Positions 22,470 through 32,300 of a stretch of 64,000 bases of DNA are shown piece by piece. Numbering within the stretch: position 1 is the first letter of the stretch; the number at the start of each line of letters is the position of its first letter. Position numbers and translations under genes: made by a program. The notes beneath the pieces are model-generated. The model worked only from the letters and a program-made list of their open reading frames with translations, had not been told where the DNA came from and did not search any database. Origin of the DNA: Chelativorans multitrophicus (GTDB lineage: Bacteria > Pseudomonadota > Alphaproteobacteria > Rhizobiales > Rhizobiaceae); assembly GCF_011317445.1 (NCBI RefSeq), contig NZ_JAAAPL010000001.1:1755001-1819000 (forward strand). The letters run 5' to 3'.

Positions 22470-22498
22470 TCAACTTAAAGTTTACGAAGAATAAAGTC

Positions 22499-23221
22499 CT
22501 ATTTTACTGTTCGAAGAGTCAAATAAGACGCATCGAAATCCACAAGTTCGGTAAGCCGGTCGACATCCCGGATCTCAACGATTCCATTTCGAAACGAAGC
22601 CAACCCATTTTCCCTCAGCTCCTTAAGCACCCGGTTCACGTGGACTGCGGTGAGGCCCAGAGCGTCCGCCAGATCCGCCTGGGTGAGCGGGCATTGGAAT
22701 CGAACCCTGCCGTTATCGGGCTTGATCTCAAGGCGGCAGGCCAGTTCGAGGAGCAGATGCGCGGTACGCTCAACAGCACCGCGTCGTCCGATGCTGACCA
22801 TATGTTCCGCGATTCTGGCGTTGTGCCGGGCAACGTTTCTTATAAGGGCCCTCGAGACGGTCTGCGGCGCCTTTAGCAACGTTTCCAGCGGCGCGCCGGG
22901 GACCTCCATAGTGCTGACTGGTGAGAGAGCCGTGATCACCTCTCTCGCCCATTCGGTGGCGCCGATCCCGACAACATCGCCCGGAAGGAGGAAATCAAGA
23001 ACGATTCGCGAGCCGTTCGTCAGCATCTTGCCTGACGCGACCCAGCCGGATGTGATCAGAAGGAAGGCTTGCTTATTCTCCTCATCTTCGGCAATCGTTT
23101 CTCCTACCGCATAATTGCGGCGCCAGACTGTAGGACCGCCCTCTTCCTTGCGGCCCCTCCCCGCCGGCGATGAAACGCCCGCGTCAAGCGCCTTCAAAAA
23201 TTCCCCGAAATGTTCCGCCAT
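22499..23221 (-). CDS. Crp/Fnr family transcriptional regulator
   Basis: The protein has a cyclic-nucleotide-binding-like beta-roll (~residues 40-130: VGETIAEDEENKQAFLLITSGWVASGKMLTNGSRIVLDFLLPGDVVGIG) and a Crp-type winged helix (LTQADLADALGLTAVHVNRVLKELRENGLASF). There is no FNR cysteine cluster, so oxygen sensing through an Fe-S centre is unlikely. I placed the start at the ATG at 23221 (MAEHFGEF, 240 aa); the frame is open to 23356. It sits at the left end of the EPS region, downstream of the pyruvyl transferase and Wzy-like genes in the same orientation but with a ~200-bp gap, so it has its own promoter. Confidence 0.88.
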   Translation of the reverse strand: MAEHFGEFLKALDAGVSSPAGRGRKEEGGPTVWRRNYAVGETIAEDEENKQAFLLITSGWVASGKMLTNGSRIVLDFLLPGDVVGIGATEWAREVITALSPVSTMEVPGAPLETLLKAPQTVSRALIRNVARHNARIAEHMVSIGRRGAVERTAHLLLELACRLEIKPDNGRVRFQCPLTQADLADALGLTAVHVNRVLKELRENGLASFRNGIVEIRDVDRLTELVDFDASYLTLRTVK

Positions 23222-23420
23222 ATGATAAGTATACCCTTCATCCACACCTAAGGATATGCATGACACGCTAAATTGTTTTATACTCAATATGTGCAACAAA
23301 TACTCTTTAAACAAACTAAAGTGGTATCCGCTCCCCGGCACGCAAGGAGACTGCATGGGGAACCATTGATCACAACTTCGTGAGAGTTGGGGAAGGAAAG
23401 ACTAAAACAGTCTTAATAAA

Positions 23421-24641
23421 CTATAGTACGGCTCGGTCCGACGCCGGCCGGAAAGTGGCGCTGCGCAATTTTTCGATCATATGGAACAAGCAGAACCTGG
23501 CCTTTCTGACCAATCTTGCTTGCTTTAGGGGATCCAATCCTTCCTGCAATGCACGAAGCGCTGTTTCACCGACCTGTGCGGGACTTACCCCTTCGCCGCT
23601 GATAACAAATGCCTCGCGGTTTATTTCGCTGAAGAAACCGTCGACCTTTTGGTCCCAGCTTAGGCCGACGCAAGGTACTCCAAGCGAATAGGATACGATA
23701 CTTGCATGCAACCTATGCGCGATAACAACGCTGAGTCTGCTGATGTTCGTCACCAGCTCCTCCGGCGTCTTCGGGTGCGGCATCACGCTGAGGGAGCCAT
23801 CTCGCAACCATGCCTGGGCGCTTCGGTCGTCCAAAATGGCCCTTAAGAATTGCTCATCCTCCTCCGCACCATTTGTGAAAAGCGCCACACGGCATCCTGC
23901 GTCGAGGAACCACCTTATAAGCAGGCGGTAATCGGCGTTCTTGCTCAATGGAATTTGAGCCTGCTCAATTGCCGCATGCCGCCGCAACACCAACGGATGA
24001 ACGACGCCAATCCCCACCAAAGGGGCTTTACCGGAATGAGAGATCGTGCCCCCAATGAGACTGGCTGCGAGAAGCGCTGGATCGGGGGATACTTCCACCG
24101 GGAAAAAATGGCCGAAATGCTTGAGCCAGTTTTCGCGCGCGCCGTGATCGCGGACGGAAACATGGACGACCTTGCAATCGCGTAGCCTGTCAAAGAGAAC
24201 CTTGGCGCGCTCGGACCAGTGTCCGGTAGCGCCAACCGCGAAAATCGCCAGCGGCTTCTGCGCGCGTTGCACCTGATCAAGGACGGCAGCGATCTTCAGC
24301 GGGAAATTAAGATCGTCGTCCTGAAAGAGATTGCCGCCACCGATAATTACTGCGTCGGCCTCATCGATCCGGCGGTGCCAATGCTCCTTGAGGGCGGCGA
24401 ACCGGCGCCGTAACGCGAGCTCCACCATCGCCCCGCGTAAGCCTTTGGGCAATATTTGAAGCAAGGACAGCGCATAAAGTCGTCGCGACCGAGGCGCGCC
24501 GAAATCGCAGCGCCCGGCCAGATCCAGTGTTTCGACCGAGATGTCGGGCCCGCCTTGCCTCAGCCCGCGCTCAAGGCAGGAGGCCAGAACACCGTCACCC
24601 AGATTTGGGCTGTATTTGACATTGAAGACGACGAGCTTCAC
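23421..24641 (-). CDS. Polysaccharide pyruvyl transferase family protein
   Basis: The 406-residue protein opens with FNVKYSPNLGDGVLASCLERGL, the NxGD motif of the CsaB/WcaK family. It continues with ADAVIIGGGNLFQDDDL, FAVGATGHWSERAK and, late, VIAHRLHASIVSYSLGVPCVGLSWDQK, the family's signature RLHA/Y substrate loop. Such enzymes attach a pyruvate ketal to sugars of a surface polysaccharide using PEP. The GTG start overlaps the upstream Wzy-like gene by four bases (GTGA), so the pair is co-translated. Its presence suggests an acidic, pyruvylated EPS. Confidence 0.88.
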   Translation of the reverse strand: MKLVVFNVKYSPNLGDGVLASCLERGLRQGGPDISVETLDLAGRCDFGAPRSRRLYALSLLQILPKGLRGAMVELALRRRFAALKEHWHRRIDEADAVIIGGGNLFQDDDLNFPLKIAAVLDQVQRAQKPLAIFAVGATGHWSERAKVLFDRLRDCKVVHVSVRDHGARENWLKHFGHFFPVEVSPDPALLAASLIGGTISHSGKAPLVGIGVVHPLVLRRHAAIEQAQIPLSKNADYRLLIRWFLDAGCRVALFTNGAEEDEQFLRAILDDRSAQAWLRDGSLSVMPHPKTPEELVTNISRLSVVIAHRLHASIVSYSLGVPCVGLSWDQKVDGFFSEINREAFVISGEGVSPAQVGETALRALQEGLDPLKQARLVRKARFCLFHMIEKLRSATFRPASDRAVL

Positions 24642-26086
24642 GAACGACTCCCGCCGAGAGGGGTAAGTCCTGTTACTTCGTCGATTGGCGTCTCAGGCGT
24701 GCTCTCCCTTTGCGAAGCGCGCAGAGGCACCACTGCTATCGTTCCCGCCAGCACATAGAACAATAGGCCGAGGTCATAGACCGTGCCGGCGGCGAACGCC
24801 TCAGCAAGCGCTGCAACAAGTCCTGCCTTGCAAGCCCGGACAATCTTGGCGTCCAGGTCTATGCCGGTCTCGCTGCCTGGCCGAGGCAAAAGAATGGAGC
24901 CGATGAAAATTGCAAAAAGCGCGGTGCCTAGCAGGCCGACATTGGAAAGAAGCACGAGCAGATAACTTGACGCCCGCGCGCTTCCAAGCCCGGCGCCCCA
25001 CCCTCCGGTATCGATGAAAACCTGGTATGCGACCGCGTTCCACATGAACCTCTCCCGGCCGGAGTGGCTCTCGAGCTTGGAAAAGAGGATCTCGTCCAGG
25101 TAACTTGCCACGCTATCCAGCAGGTCTGGCATGGCGAGCAGGACAAAAAGACTTACGAGAGGGATTGCCAGAACGGTCGAGGCCAGGAAGGCGGGTCTTC
25201 CAATCGGGCTTTTGCGTATCGATTCTCCGACCGATCTGAAGGCCAGATATACGGCCACAACCGCCAACGCCACCATTCCGGTGGCCGAGGTGGAAAGGAG
25301 GAGGGCGGCGAGCAGAAGCACCGCGACGCTGCCCGTTAAAAGCGAGCGCACCCGGTCGAGCCAGAGACTGCCGATAAAAGCAAAGAGCACCGAGGTGTAG
25401 CCTGCAAAGGCCGAAGCTTCGGAGAAGGTGCCGGAAATGCGCTTGAAGCCAGCTTTCTCGGAGCCCGTCAGCAGTGCGTAGTTGGCTGTCCGCACAAAAT
25501 CGAAGATGTGAGCCGCGCCCGCGTAGTAAGTGACCACATCGAGAACCGCAAACCCCAGATTTGCAGCGGACAGCGCGAGCATGGCATAGACGAGACGCGC
25601 GGGCGAACCTGCCGAACGCAGATAGGCGAAGGTGAACGCAAAGCAGGCAAGTCCTCCCAATGCATAGAATGCCTGCGTGATGTTGTTCGTCGACGGTTCC
25701 AGGGCAATAAGCGAAATAGAACTGCGGCCGCCGGCAAGCCGCTGAACCGTCATGGTCTCGGTTACATCCTCCATGAGACGCGGCAGGAAGAACGCGCTCG
25801 CGACCGCGTAGGCTGTCAGAAGCAGGAGCCAGAACCCGGCCCGAGGCGGCGCCAGGGACTCAAGGATAGGACCTTCGCCAAAGGCGAGGAACATGCGCAG
25901 GCCGTAGAAGACAAGAAAGAGGCTTGGCACGAGAACAGATGCCCCGCCCAGCCCCGGCAAGCTGAAAGCCGCGCCGGCGCCAAACAGGGTGGACAATACC
26001 ATGATCGAGAATGCGCGATGAACGGGGGCAAGAAAGGTCATCATGCCCAGAGCGATCGTCAAAAGGCCGATCAATTCGATCTTCAT
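24638..26086 (-). CDS. O-antigen polymerase/ligase-like membrane protein (Wzy or ExoQ type)
   Basis: The ~482-residue protein has about 11-12 hydrophobic helices spread over its length. A large periplasmic-type loop at ~residues 310-360 (after DLLDSVASYLDEILFSKLESHSGRERFMWN) contains the GRERFMWNAV motif typical of Wzy_C/O-antigen ligase family members. It probably polymerises lipid-linked repeat units in the periplasm. The ATG at 26086 is preceded by GGGGGTGG; an ATG at 26107 would add seven residues. It overlaps the pyruvyl transferase gene and is divergent from the GH16 gene. Confidence 0.85.
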   Translation of the reverse strand: MKIELIGLLTIALGMMTFLAPVHRAFSIMVLSTLFGAGAAFSLPGLGGASVLVPSLFLVFYGLRMFLAFGEGPILESLAPPRAGFWLLLLTAYAVASAFFLPRLMEDVTETMTVQRLAGGRSSISLIALEPSTNNITQAFYALGGLACFAFTFAYLRSAGSPARLVYAMLALSAANLGFAVLDVVTYYAGAAHIFDFVRTANYALLTGSEKAGFKRISGTFSEASAFAGYTSVLFAFIGSLWLDRVRSLLTGSVAVLLLAALLLSTSATGMVALAVVAVYLAFRSVGESIRKSPIGRPAFLASTVLAIPLVSLFVLLAMPDLLDSVASYLDEILFSKLESHSGRERFMWNAVAYQVFIDTGGWGAGLGSARASSYLLVLLSNVGLLGTALFAIFIGSILLPRPGSETGIDLDAKIVRACKAGLVAALAEAFAAGTVYDLGLLFYVLAGTIAVVPLRASQRESTPETPIDEVTGLTPLGGSRS

Positions 26087-26253
26087 GCCAGCCACCCCCG
26101 CGACCATTTTCGCAGTGCGAGTGAGGTTAGCATGCGCCCGGCGCGCAGTCGTTCCACCGCCCGCTACCTCTTATGATGGACCGGCGAGCGGCTTTCGCGT
26201 GACTACTGGCCTTCTGCTGTCCGGCTATAATGATGGCTGGAGGTTCCGCGCCG

Positions 26254-27087
26254 ATGTTTCATGGACCGTATCCTTGCAGCCGGAAACAAGCGCTGCCGCG
26301 AATGGCCACGCTGATTGCGTCGGTTCTCACGCTGGCGATCTCCAGCGCCGCGTCCGCCATAGCTGCGGAAGAAGATGAGCTCGACCTCGGCCAGATGAGC
26401 CTTTCATTTGAGGAGGAGTTCGATACGCTCAGCGTCTCCGCATGGGGACCCGGCACGCGCTGGATCGCGCATACACCCTGGTCTGGCGACTTCGGAGGCG
26501 CTCGCTTCGCCAATCCGGAAGAGGCATTTCCCTTTACCATTGAGGACGGGGTTCTTCGCATCGAGGCACGTAAGGATGCCGAGGGCGAGTGGCAGTCCGG
26601 CCTGCTTGCGTCGGTCGATCCGAAAGGAAATGGGTTTGCCCAGCAATACGGCTATTTCGAAATGAGAGCTCGCCTCCCGGAAGGCCCGGGGCTTTGGCCC
26701 GCCTTCTGGCTGATTGGCAAGGACCGCTCAGAATTCACCGCAGAAATCGATGTGATAGAGTTTTACGGCGACAAGCCGGAAGGCTATTCATCCGTCGTGC
26801 ATGTCTGGTATCGCGATGGGAACCATTATTCGCGTTTCAGGCGAAACGAAGTCTTTCCAGCCGCCGATCCCAAAGACTTCCATACCTATGGCGTTCACGT
26901 GGGCCCGAATTGGATCCGCTTCTATTTCGACCAGAAGTTCATGTGGAAGACTGAGACGCAGGCGGAACACAGGCAGCCGCTTTATCTCCTCCTCAACCTC
27001 GCAATGGTCGATGGACCGTCGAAGGATCAGGCGCCCAATCCCTCCTACATGTATGTGGATTATGTCCGAGCCTATCGCTTGGACTGA
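26254..27087 (+). CDS. Secreted GH16 family glycanase (ExoK-like)
   Basis: The predicted product has a signal peptide (MATLIASVLTLAISSAASAIAA, preceded by a ~16-residue basic extension) and a beta-jelly-roll catalytic domain. The signature EIDVIEF contains the nucleophile Glu164, Asp166 and acid/base Glu169 (numbered from the ATG at 26254). QYGYFEMRARLPEGPGLWPAFWLIG just upstream is also classic GH16. Such enzymes cut beta-1,3/1,4-glucans or EPS; ExoK/ExsH cleave succinoglycan in Sinorhizobium. I chose the ATG at 26254 because GGAGG lies at 26239-26243. It probably trims the EPS made by this locus. Confidence 0.9.
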   Translation: MFHGPYPCSRKQALPRMATLIASVLTLAISSAASAIAAEEDELDLGQMSLSFEEEFDTLSVSAWGPGTRWIAHTPWSGDFGGARFANPEEAFPFTIEDGVLRIEARKDAEGEWQSGLLASVDPKGNGFAQQYGYFEMRARLPEGPGLWPAFWLIGKDRSEFTAEIDVIEFYGDKPEGYSSVVHVWYRDGNHYSRFRRNEVFPAADPKDFHTYGVHVGPNWIRFYFDQKFMWKTETQAEHRQPLYLLLNLAMVDGPSKDQAPNPSYMYVDYVRAYRLD

Positions 27088-27351
27088 CGGCATGCCTGAG
27101 CCGGGCAGGTAGCCTATCAAACACTCCTCTTCGCCGAAGGGCCTACCTCGTCCGCGGCATACAGCTTCCGGTCAGGCAATGCTCATCCGGATGAACATCT
27201 GTTTCTTTTCCATCCTGCGTGAAATCCTTTGCATGCACGGCGTGGGGAAATCCCTCCGAAGTCTTTGAATTAAAACGAGCTGTGCCGCTACGAAGGGGGC
27301 TTTCTGGCATTTTCGGAAGCTGGCGCAAGCCGCCCCGGCAAGGGTGCTGGA

Positions 27352-29301
27352 ATGATTATGAGAGAACGACAACTCGAGCCTATGCCGCGACGCGGGAGTG
27401 AAGCACCCGCGTCACCCGCTTTGGCACAGGCTCGACCCTCCGGCGGGTATGACCGGGACAGCAATCTGCATGACCAGGTTGCCCAGCATGCAATCGCGAG
27501 ACCGGATGCAATTGCCGTCGAGTTCGGGGAAGACCGGCTCACCTATGGAGAACTGAACCAGCTCTCTTCTGCCTTGGCCTTGGAACTCGCGATGCTCGGC
27601 GTGAAGAAGGGAGATACTGTCGGCCTGCTCCTGCCGCGATCGCTCGAAACGGTCCTAGCTATACTTGCGATCCTCAAGGCGGGTGCCGCATACGCGCCTT
27701 TCGATCCGGCCTATCCCGTTGAGCACCTACGCTATATGGCGGATGACTGCCGCCCCAAAACAATCCTCACTGACGGCAAGGAAACGCCAGCGATCCGGGA
27801 GATTGAACGATGGCATGCCGTTTCCAGTTTGGGTGCTCTCCTTACCCGCTCAGCGCAACGTCATTCTTCCGATTTGCCCACGGTCGAAGGCGGTGATGCT
27901 GCCTATGTGATGTACACCTCTGGCTCCACCGGGCGGCCTAAGGGTGTGATCATTCCCCACAGGGGCGTAGCGAGGCTTGTGCGCGAGCAGAATTATATCC
28001 GCTTCGAGCCGAGCGATGTGGTGCTGCACACGGCCACCATCTCTTTCGACGCAGCGACATTCGAGATCTGGGGCGCTCTGCTCAACGGCTGCAAGCTGGT
28101 GGGGATCGGCGACCAAACCTTATCGCTCCAGCGCATCGCTGAAACGATCGAGCGGAAGCGAGTGACGGTCATGCTGTTGACGACCGGCCTCTTCCACCTG
28201 CTCGTTGACTACAGGCGCGAAGGTTTTCCCTCGCTGAGACACGTCCTTTTCGGCGGAGAGGTGGCATCGGCCGATCATGCACGGCGCTTTCTACGCGCCA
28301 ATCCCGGCTGCCTTCTTACCAATGCCTACGGCCCGACCGAAGTGACTGTGATGGCGTCCGCCTACACGATCCCCCCGGACTTTGCGGGAGACGAAATCCC
28401 CATAGGCCACAGCATCGCGCATAGCCATATCCATATCCTTGACGAGGAACTTAACGAACTGCCGGTAGGGACGGAAGGACAACTCGCGGTTTCCGGCGAC
28501 GGGCTGGCCATCGGTTACCTCAATCGCCCCGCGCTCACCAACGAGCGTTTCGTCACCATCGACACCGCCGGTGAAGGCTCGGTCCGCTGCTATCTTACGG
28601 GCGACCTCGCGGTGATGGACGCGAACGGACTGCTGCATTTTCGCGGCCGCCGCGACCGGCAGATCAAGATCGACGGCAAACGCATCGAGCTCGATGAAAT
28701 CGAGGCGGCGCTGCGGCGAGATCCGCGGCTGGCCGATGCAGTGGTCATCTGCCGCGAAGACCAGAGCATCAAGCGGATCGTGGCCTATCTAAAGCCGCAC
28801 CCGCCTTTTCCGGCCTCGAAGGAAGAATTCGCAGGAATGATCCTCTCGACGCTGCGGAGGGTCCTCCCCAAGCACATGATCCCCAGCAGCGCGATCGTGC
28901 TCGAAGAGTTTCCGATGAATCAGGCGGGCAAGATCGATCGCTCCAAGCTTCCGCCGCCGCAGCCGGATGCCGCGCCACAGTCGATCACGCCCGCGGCTGG
29001 CACGGAAGCGGTTCTGCGCAGCATCTGGGAGCAGGTGCTCGGACGAGCGGCAATCGGGCTCGACCAGAATTTCTTCGACCTGGGCGGCACCTCTCTCCAA
29101 CTCATGCGTGTTCATGCGGCGGTTGAAGAGGCAATCGGCAGAAAGGTGGATGTGGTGGAGGTGTTCCAGCATCCCACCGTCCGCGCGCTCGCAGCCCGCC
29201 TCGACAATGCGAGAGCCGACGCTGAAATTACAGCCGCCGCCCGTTCGCGCGCGGACCTCCGCAGAAGCAGCATCGCGCATTTCCGCCGGAGCGCTCCATG
29301 A
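27352..29301 (+). CDS. NRPS loading module: adenylation - thiolation
   Basis: The 649-residue protein is an A-T didomain with no condensation domain, so it is a starter module. The A domain (~35-520) has core A3 YTSGSTGRPKGV (~residue 188), A5 NAYGPTE and A10 NQAGKIDR with its Lys. The T domain has DLGGTSLQL with Ser581 as the phosphopantetheine site. Reading the ten-residue specificity code by eye against GrsA gives approximately D-A-F-M-L-G-A-V-M-K, closest to leucine codes; this is a prediction only. A spacing of ~265 bp separates it from the GH16 gene. AGGG precedes the ATG. The stop overlaps the next gene by ATGA. Confidence 0.95.
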   Translation: MIMRERQLEPMPRRGSEAPASPALAQARPSGGYDRDSNLHDQVAQHAIARPDAIAVEFGEDRLTYGELNQLSSALALELAMLGVKKGDTVGLLLPRSLETVLAILAILKAGAAYAPFDPAYPVEHLRYMADDCRPKTILTDGKETPAIREIERWHAVSSLGALLTRSAQRHSSDLPTVEGGDAAYVMYTSGSTGRPKGVIIPHRGVARLVREQNYIRFEPSDVVLHTATISFDAATFEIWGALLNGCKLVGIGDQTLSLQRIAETIERKRVTVMLLTTGLFHLLVDYRREGFPSLRHVLFGGEVASADHARRFLRANPGCLLTNAYGPTEVTVMASAYTIPPDFAGDEIPIGHSIAHSHIHILDEELNELPVGTEGQLAVSGDGLAIGYLNRPALTNERFVTIDTAGEGSVRCYLTGDLAVMDANGLLHFRGRRDRQIKIDGKRIELDEIEAALRRDPRLADAVVICREDQSIKRIVAYLKPHPPFPASKEEFAGMILSTLRRVLPKHMIPSSAIVLEEFPMNQAGKIDRSKLPPPQPDAAPQSITPAAGTEAVLRSIWEQVLGRAAIGLDQNFFDLGGTSLQLMRVHAAVEEAIGRKVDVVEVFQHPTVRALAARLDNARADAEITAAARSRADLRRSSIAHFRRSAP

Positions 29302-32300
29302 CCCAATCCGTTCTACCGGACATCGCCGCCATCGACGAGAATGTGGGACGGATCGCTATCGTAGGCATGTCCGGCCGCTTTCCCGGTGCGCCCTCGGTAG
29401 ACGCACTTTGGGATCTCGTGAGCAAGGGCAAGCACGCCTTCGCCCACTTCCGGCCGGAGGAGCTGGAAGACGCGTTCGAAGACGCTGTCCGCGCCTCAAA
29501 GGATTATGTGCCGGCCAGGCCATACCTTGATGACGTCGACCTGTTCGATGCCGAATTCTTCGGCATGTATCCGCGCGAGACAGCACTCATCGACCCCCAG
29601 TTCCGGGTATTCCTGGAAATATGCTGGGAGGCGATCGAAGGCGCGGGCTATGACCCCTATTCGCTGCCGGGCCAAGTGGGCGTCTTCGCCGGCTCCGCGC
29701 TCAGCACCTACTTGATCAACAATGTACTGTCGGACCGCGAAAAGGCGGAGGCTTTTGCCTCCAACTACCAGGTCGGCATGTTCTCCGAGCTGATTGGCGC
29801 GATCAACGACACGCTTGCCACCCGCGTAGCCTATAAGCTCGATTTGCGCGGGCCTGCCTTCACCATTCAATCTGCCTGCTCAACCTCTCTGCTTGCGGTC
29901 GCACAGGCTTGCCAGAACCTGCTTACCTATGCCTGCGATATGGCGCTGGCCGGGGGCGTTTCGATCACCTTCCCGCAAAAGCGCGGCTATATTCACCAGG
30001 AAGGTGGAATGGTCTCGCAGGACGGCTTTTGCCGTCCCTTCGATGCCGACGCGGGAGGCACCGTCTTCGGCAGCGGCGCCGGTGTCGTGCTGTTGAAACG
30101 CATGGAAGACGCGCTAAAGGACGGCGATCACATCCATGCAGTGATCCTCGGCTACGGCGTCAACAACGACGGGTCGAGCAAGGTTGGCTACACGGCCCCA
30201 AGCGTCGACGGCCAGGCGGAAGCGATTTCCGCCGCGCACGCCAGCGCCGGCATTGATCCTGGCACCATTGGCTATATCGAGTGCCACGGCACGGCCACGC
30301 CGCTCGGCGACCCTATCGAGTTCGCCGGCCTGAGAAAGGCGTTCGGCGATGCATCGATGGGGCAAAGCGTCTGCGCGCTGGGTTCGGTCAAAGGCAATTT
30401 GGGGCATCTCGACGCGGCTGCCGGCGTCACGGGGCTTATTAAAGCGGTGCATGCGCTAAAGCATGCAAAGATTCCGCCGATGGCGAATTTCCAAAATCCT
30501 AATCCTCGCATCAAGCTTGAAGATAGCCCTTTCTACATTCCGCGCGAATTGCATGACTGGCCGGCCCAGGATCATCCGCGCCGGGCAGGCATAAGCTCTT
30601 TCGGTGTAGGCGGCACCAATGCTCACCTTGTGGCTGAAGAAGCTCCACCTTCACCCGACCTTCAAGAAGAAGAAAAAGAAGAAAACTCCAGCTTCATCAT
30701 ACCTTTATCGGCCCGCAATGAATCATCTCTTCGGGCTGCGCGGCGGAATCTGGCGGCAATGCTGAAAAGCGGTCCGCATATGCCGATCGCCGCAGTTGCC
30801 CACACGCTCCAGCACGGACGGCACCATTTCTCGCATCGCGCGGCGGTGATCGCAGGGAATATCGAGGAGGCAATTGCCGGGCTTGAAGGTGAGCGTCCGA
30901 TTACCGGCAAGGCCACCGAGACATCACCACCGGTCGTCTTCATGTTTCCAGGTCAGGGGGCACAATATGTCGGCATGGGCCTCGGCCTTTATGAACGAGA
31001 GCCCGAATACGCCCGCTGGATCGACCACGGCGCGCGGTTGCTGGAGGAACAGGCGGGAATAGACATCCGCAAGTTTCTCTGCCGGAACAACGTGCAGGGC
31101 GAGGAACTTTCGGCCGCGCTCAAGGATACCCGTATCACGCAGCCTGCCCTTTACCTCGTCGAATATGCGGCGGCGCGCCTCTGGATGAGCCGGGGCCTGA
31201 AGCCTGACGCCATGATAGGCCACAGCGTCGGGGAATTCGTCGCCGCCACGCTTGCCAATGTGATGACCTTCGATGACGCGCTGCTTCTGGTCGCGGCCAG
31301 GGGCCAGCTCATGCAGGAGCAACCGAAGGGAGCAATGATCTCCGTCCGGGCCGATGCTGAGACGGTGAGGGATTTCCTCGATGATGGCGTCGAGATCGCC
31401 GCCATCAACGCCCCGAAACTCTGCGTCGTCTCCGGTACTTTCGAGGCTGCGGACGTCATCTGCAAGAAGCTGGAAGCTGCCGATATCGCCTTCAGCCGCC
31501 TCCATACCTCCCACGCCTTCCACTCGGCCATGATGAATGAGGCGGCGGCCGCCTTGCGGGAGCAAACGGATAAAATTGCCTACGGCCGGGCAACAATCCC
31601 CTACATCTCCTGCTTGACCGGGGAGTGGCAGACGGACGAGCTTGGCACCTCGCCCGAATACTGGGCGCGGCACTGCCGCGATGCCGTCCGTTTTGCGGAA
31701 GGGCTTGTCACCGTCTGCCGCGACCGGAAACCGGCGCTCCTGGAGGTCGGCCCCGGCCGCACGCTCTCGACCTTCGCCGCGCAGACGATCGGCCGGAGCG
31801 ATCTTGCTGCCGTAATCCAATCCCTGCCCGAGCATGATCGGGCTTCGCAGGCTGCATCCGCCTTCGCTGAAGCGCATGCGCGGCTGTGGGTTGCCGGCTG
31901 CACGCTGGAATGGCCAGCCCTGCCCGCTGAGGCTCGGCGGCGCGTACCCCTCCCGACCTACCCGTTCGAGCGCAGGCGGCATTGGATCGATCCTCCGCCG
32001 CCAATCCGCAGGGCAATACCAAACGTCGAAGCATCCCCCACGGGGCAGGCCGCTTCCCAAGACGGTCCGCCTTATCCAACCCCCTCTTTTGGAAACACAC
32101 CAATGAACGCTGTGACACCCGCTCCTTCGCCGAGCAGGATTGAAAAGCTTGAAAATGCACTGCTTGCACGGCTTGCGGAGATGTCGGGAGAGGAGATGAC
32201 GCCGGACGCCCTCTGCGCCACCTTCCTGGAGCTGGGCTTCGACTCGCTTTTCATCGGCCAGTTCGCGCAGAAGATTGAGAAGGAATACAAGGTAAAGCTC

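Noticed and set aside
27183-27194. The perfect 12-bp palindrome TCATCCGGATGA upstream of the NRPS operon.
   Set aside because: It could be an operator, but a single palindrome of this length in 64 kb of GC-rich DNA is not significant without a second copy or a regulator match.
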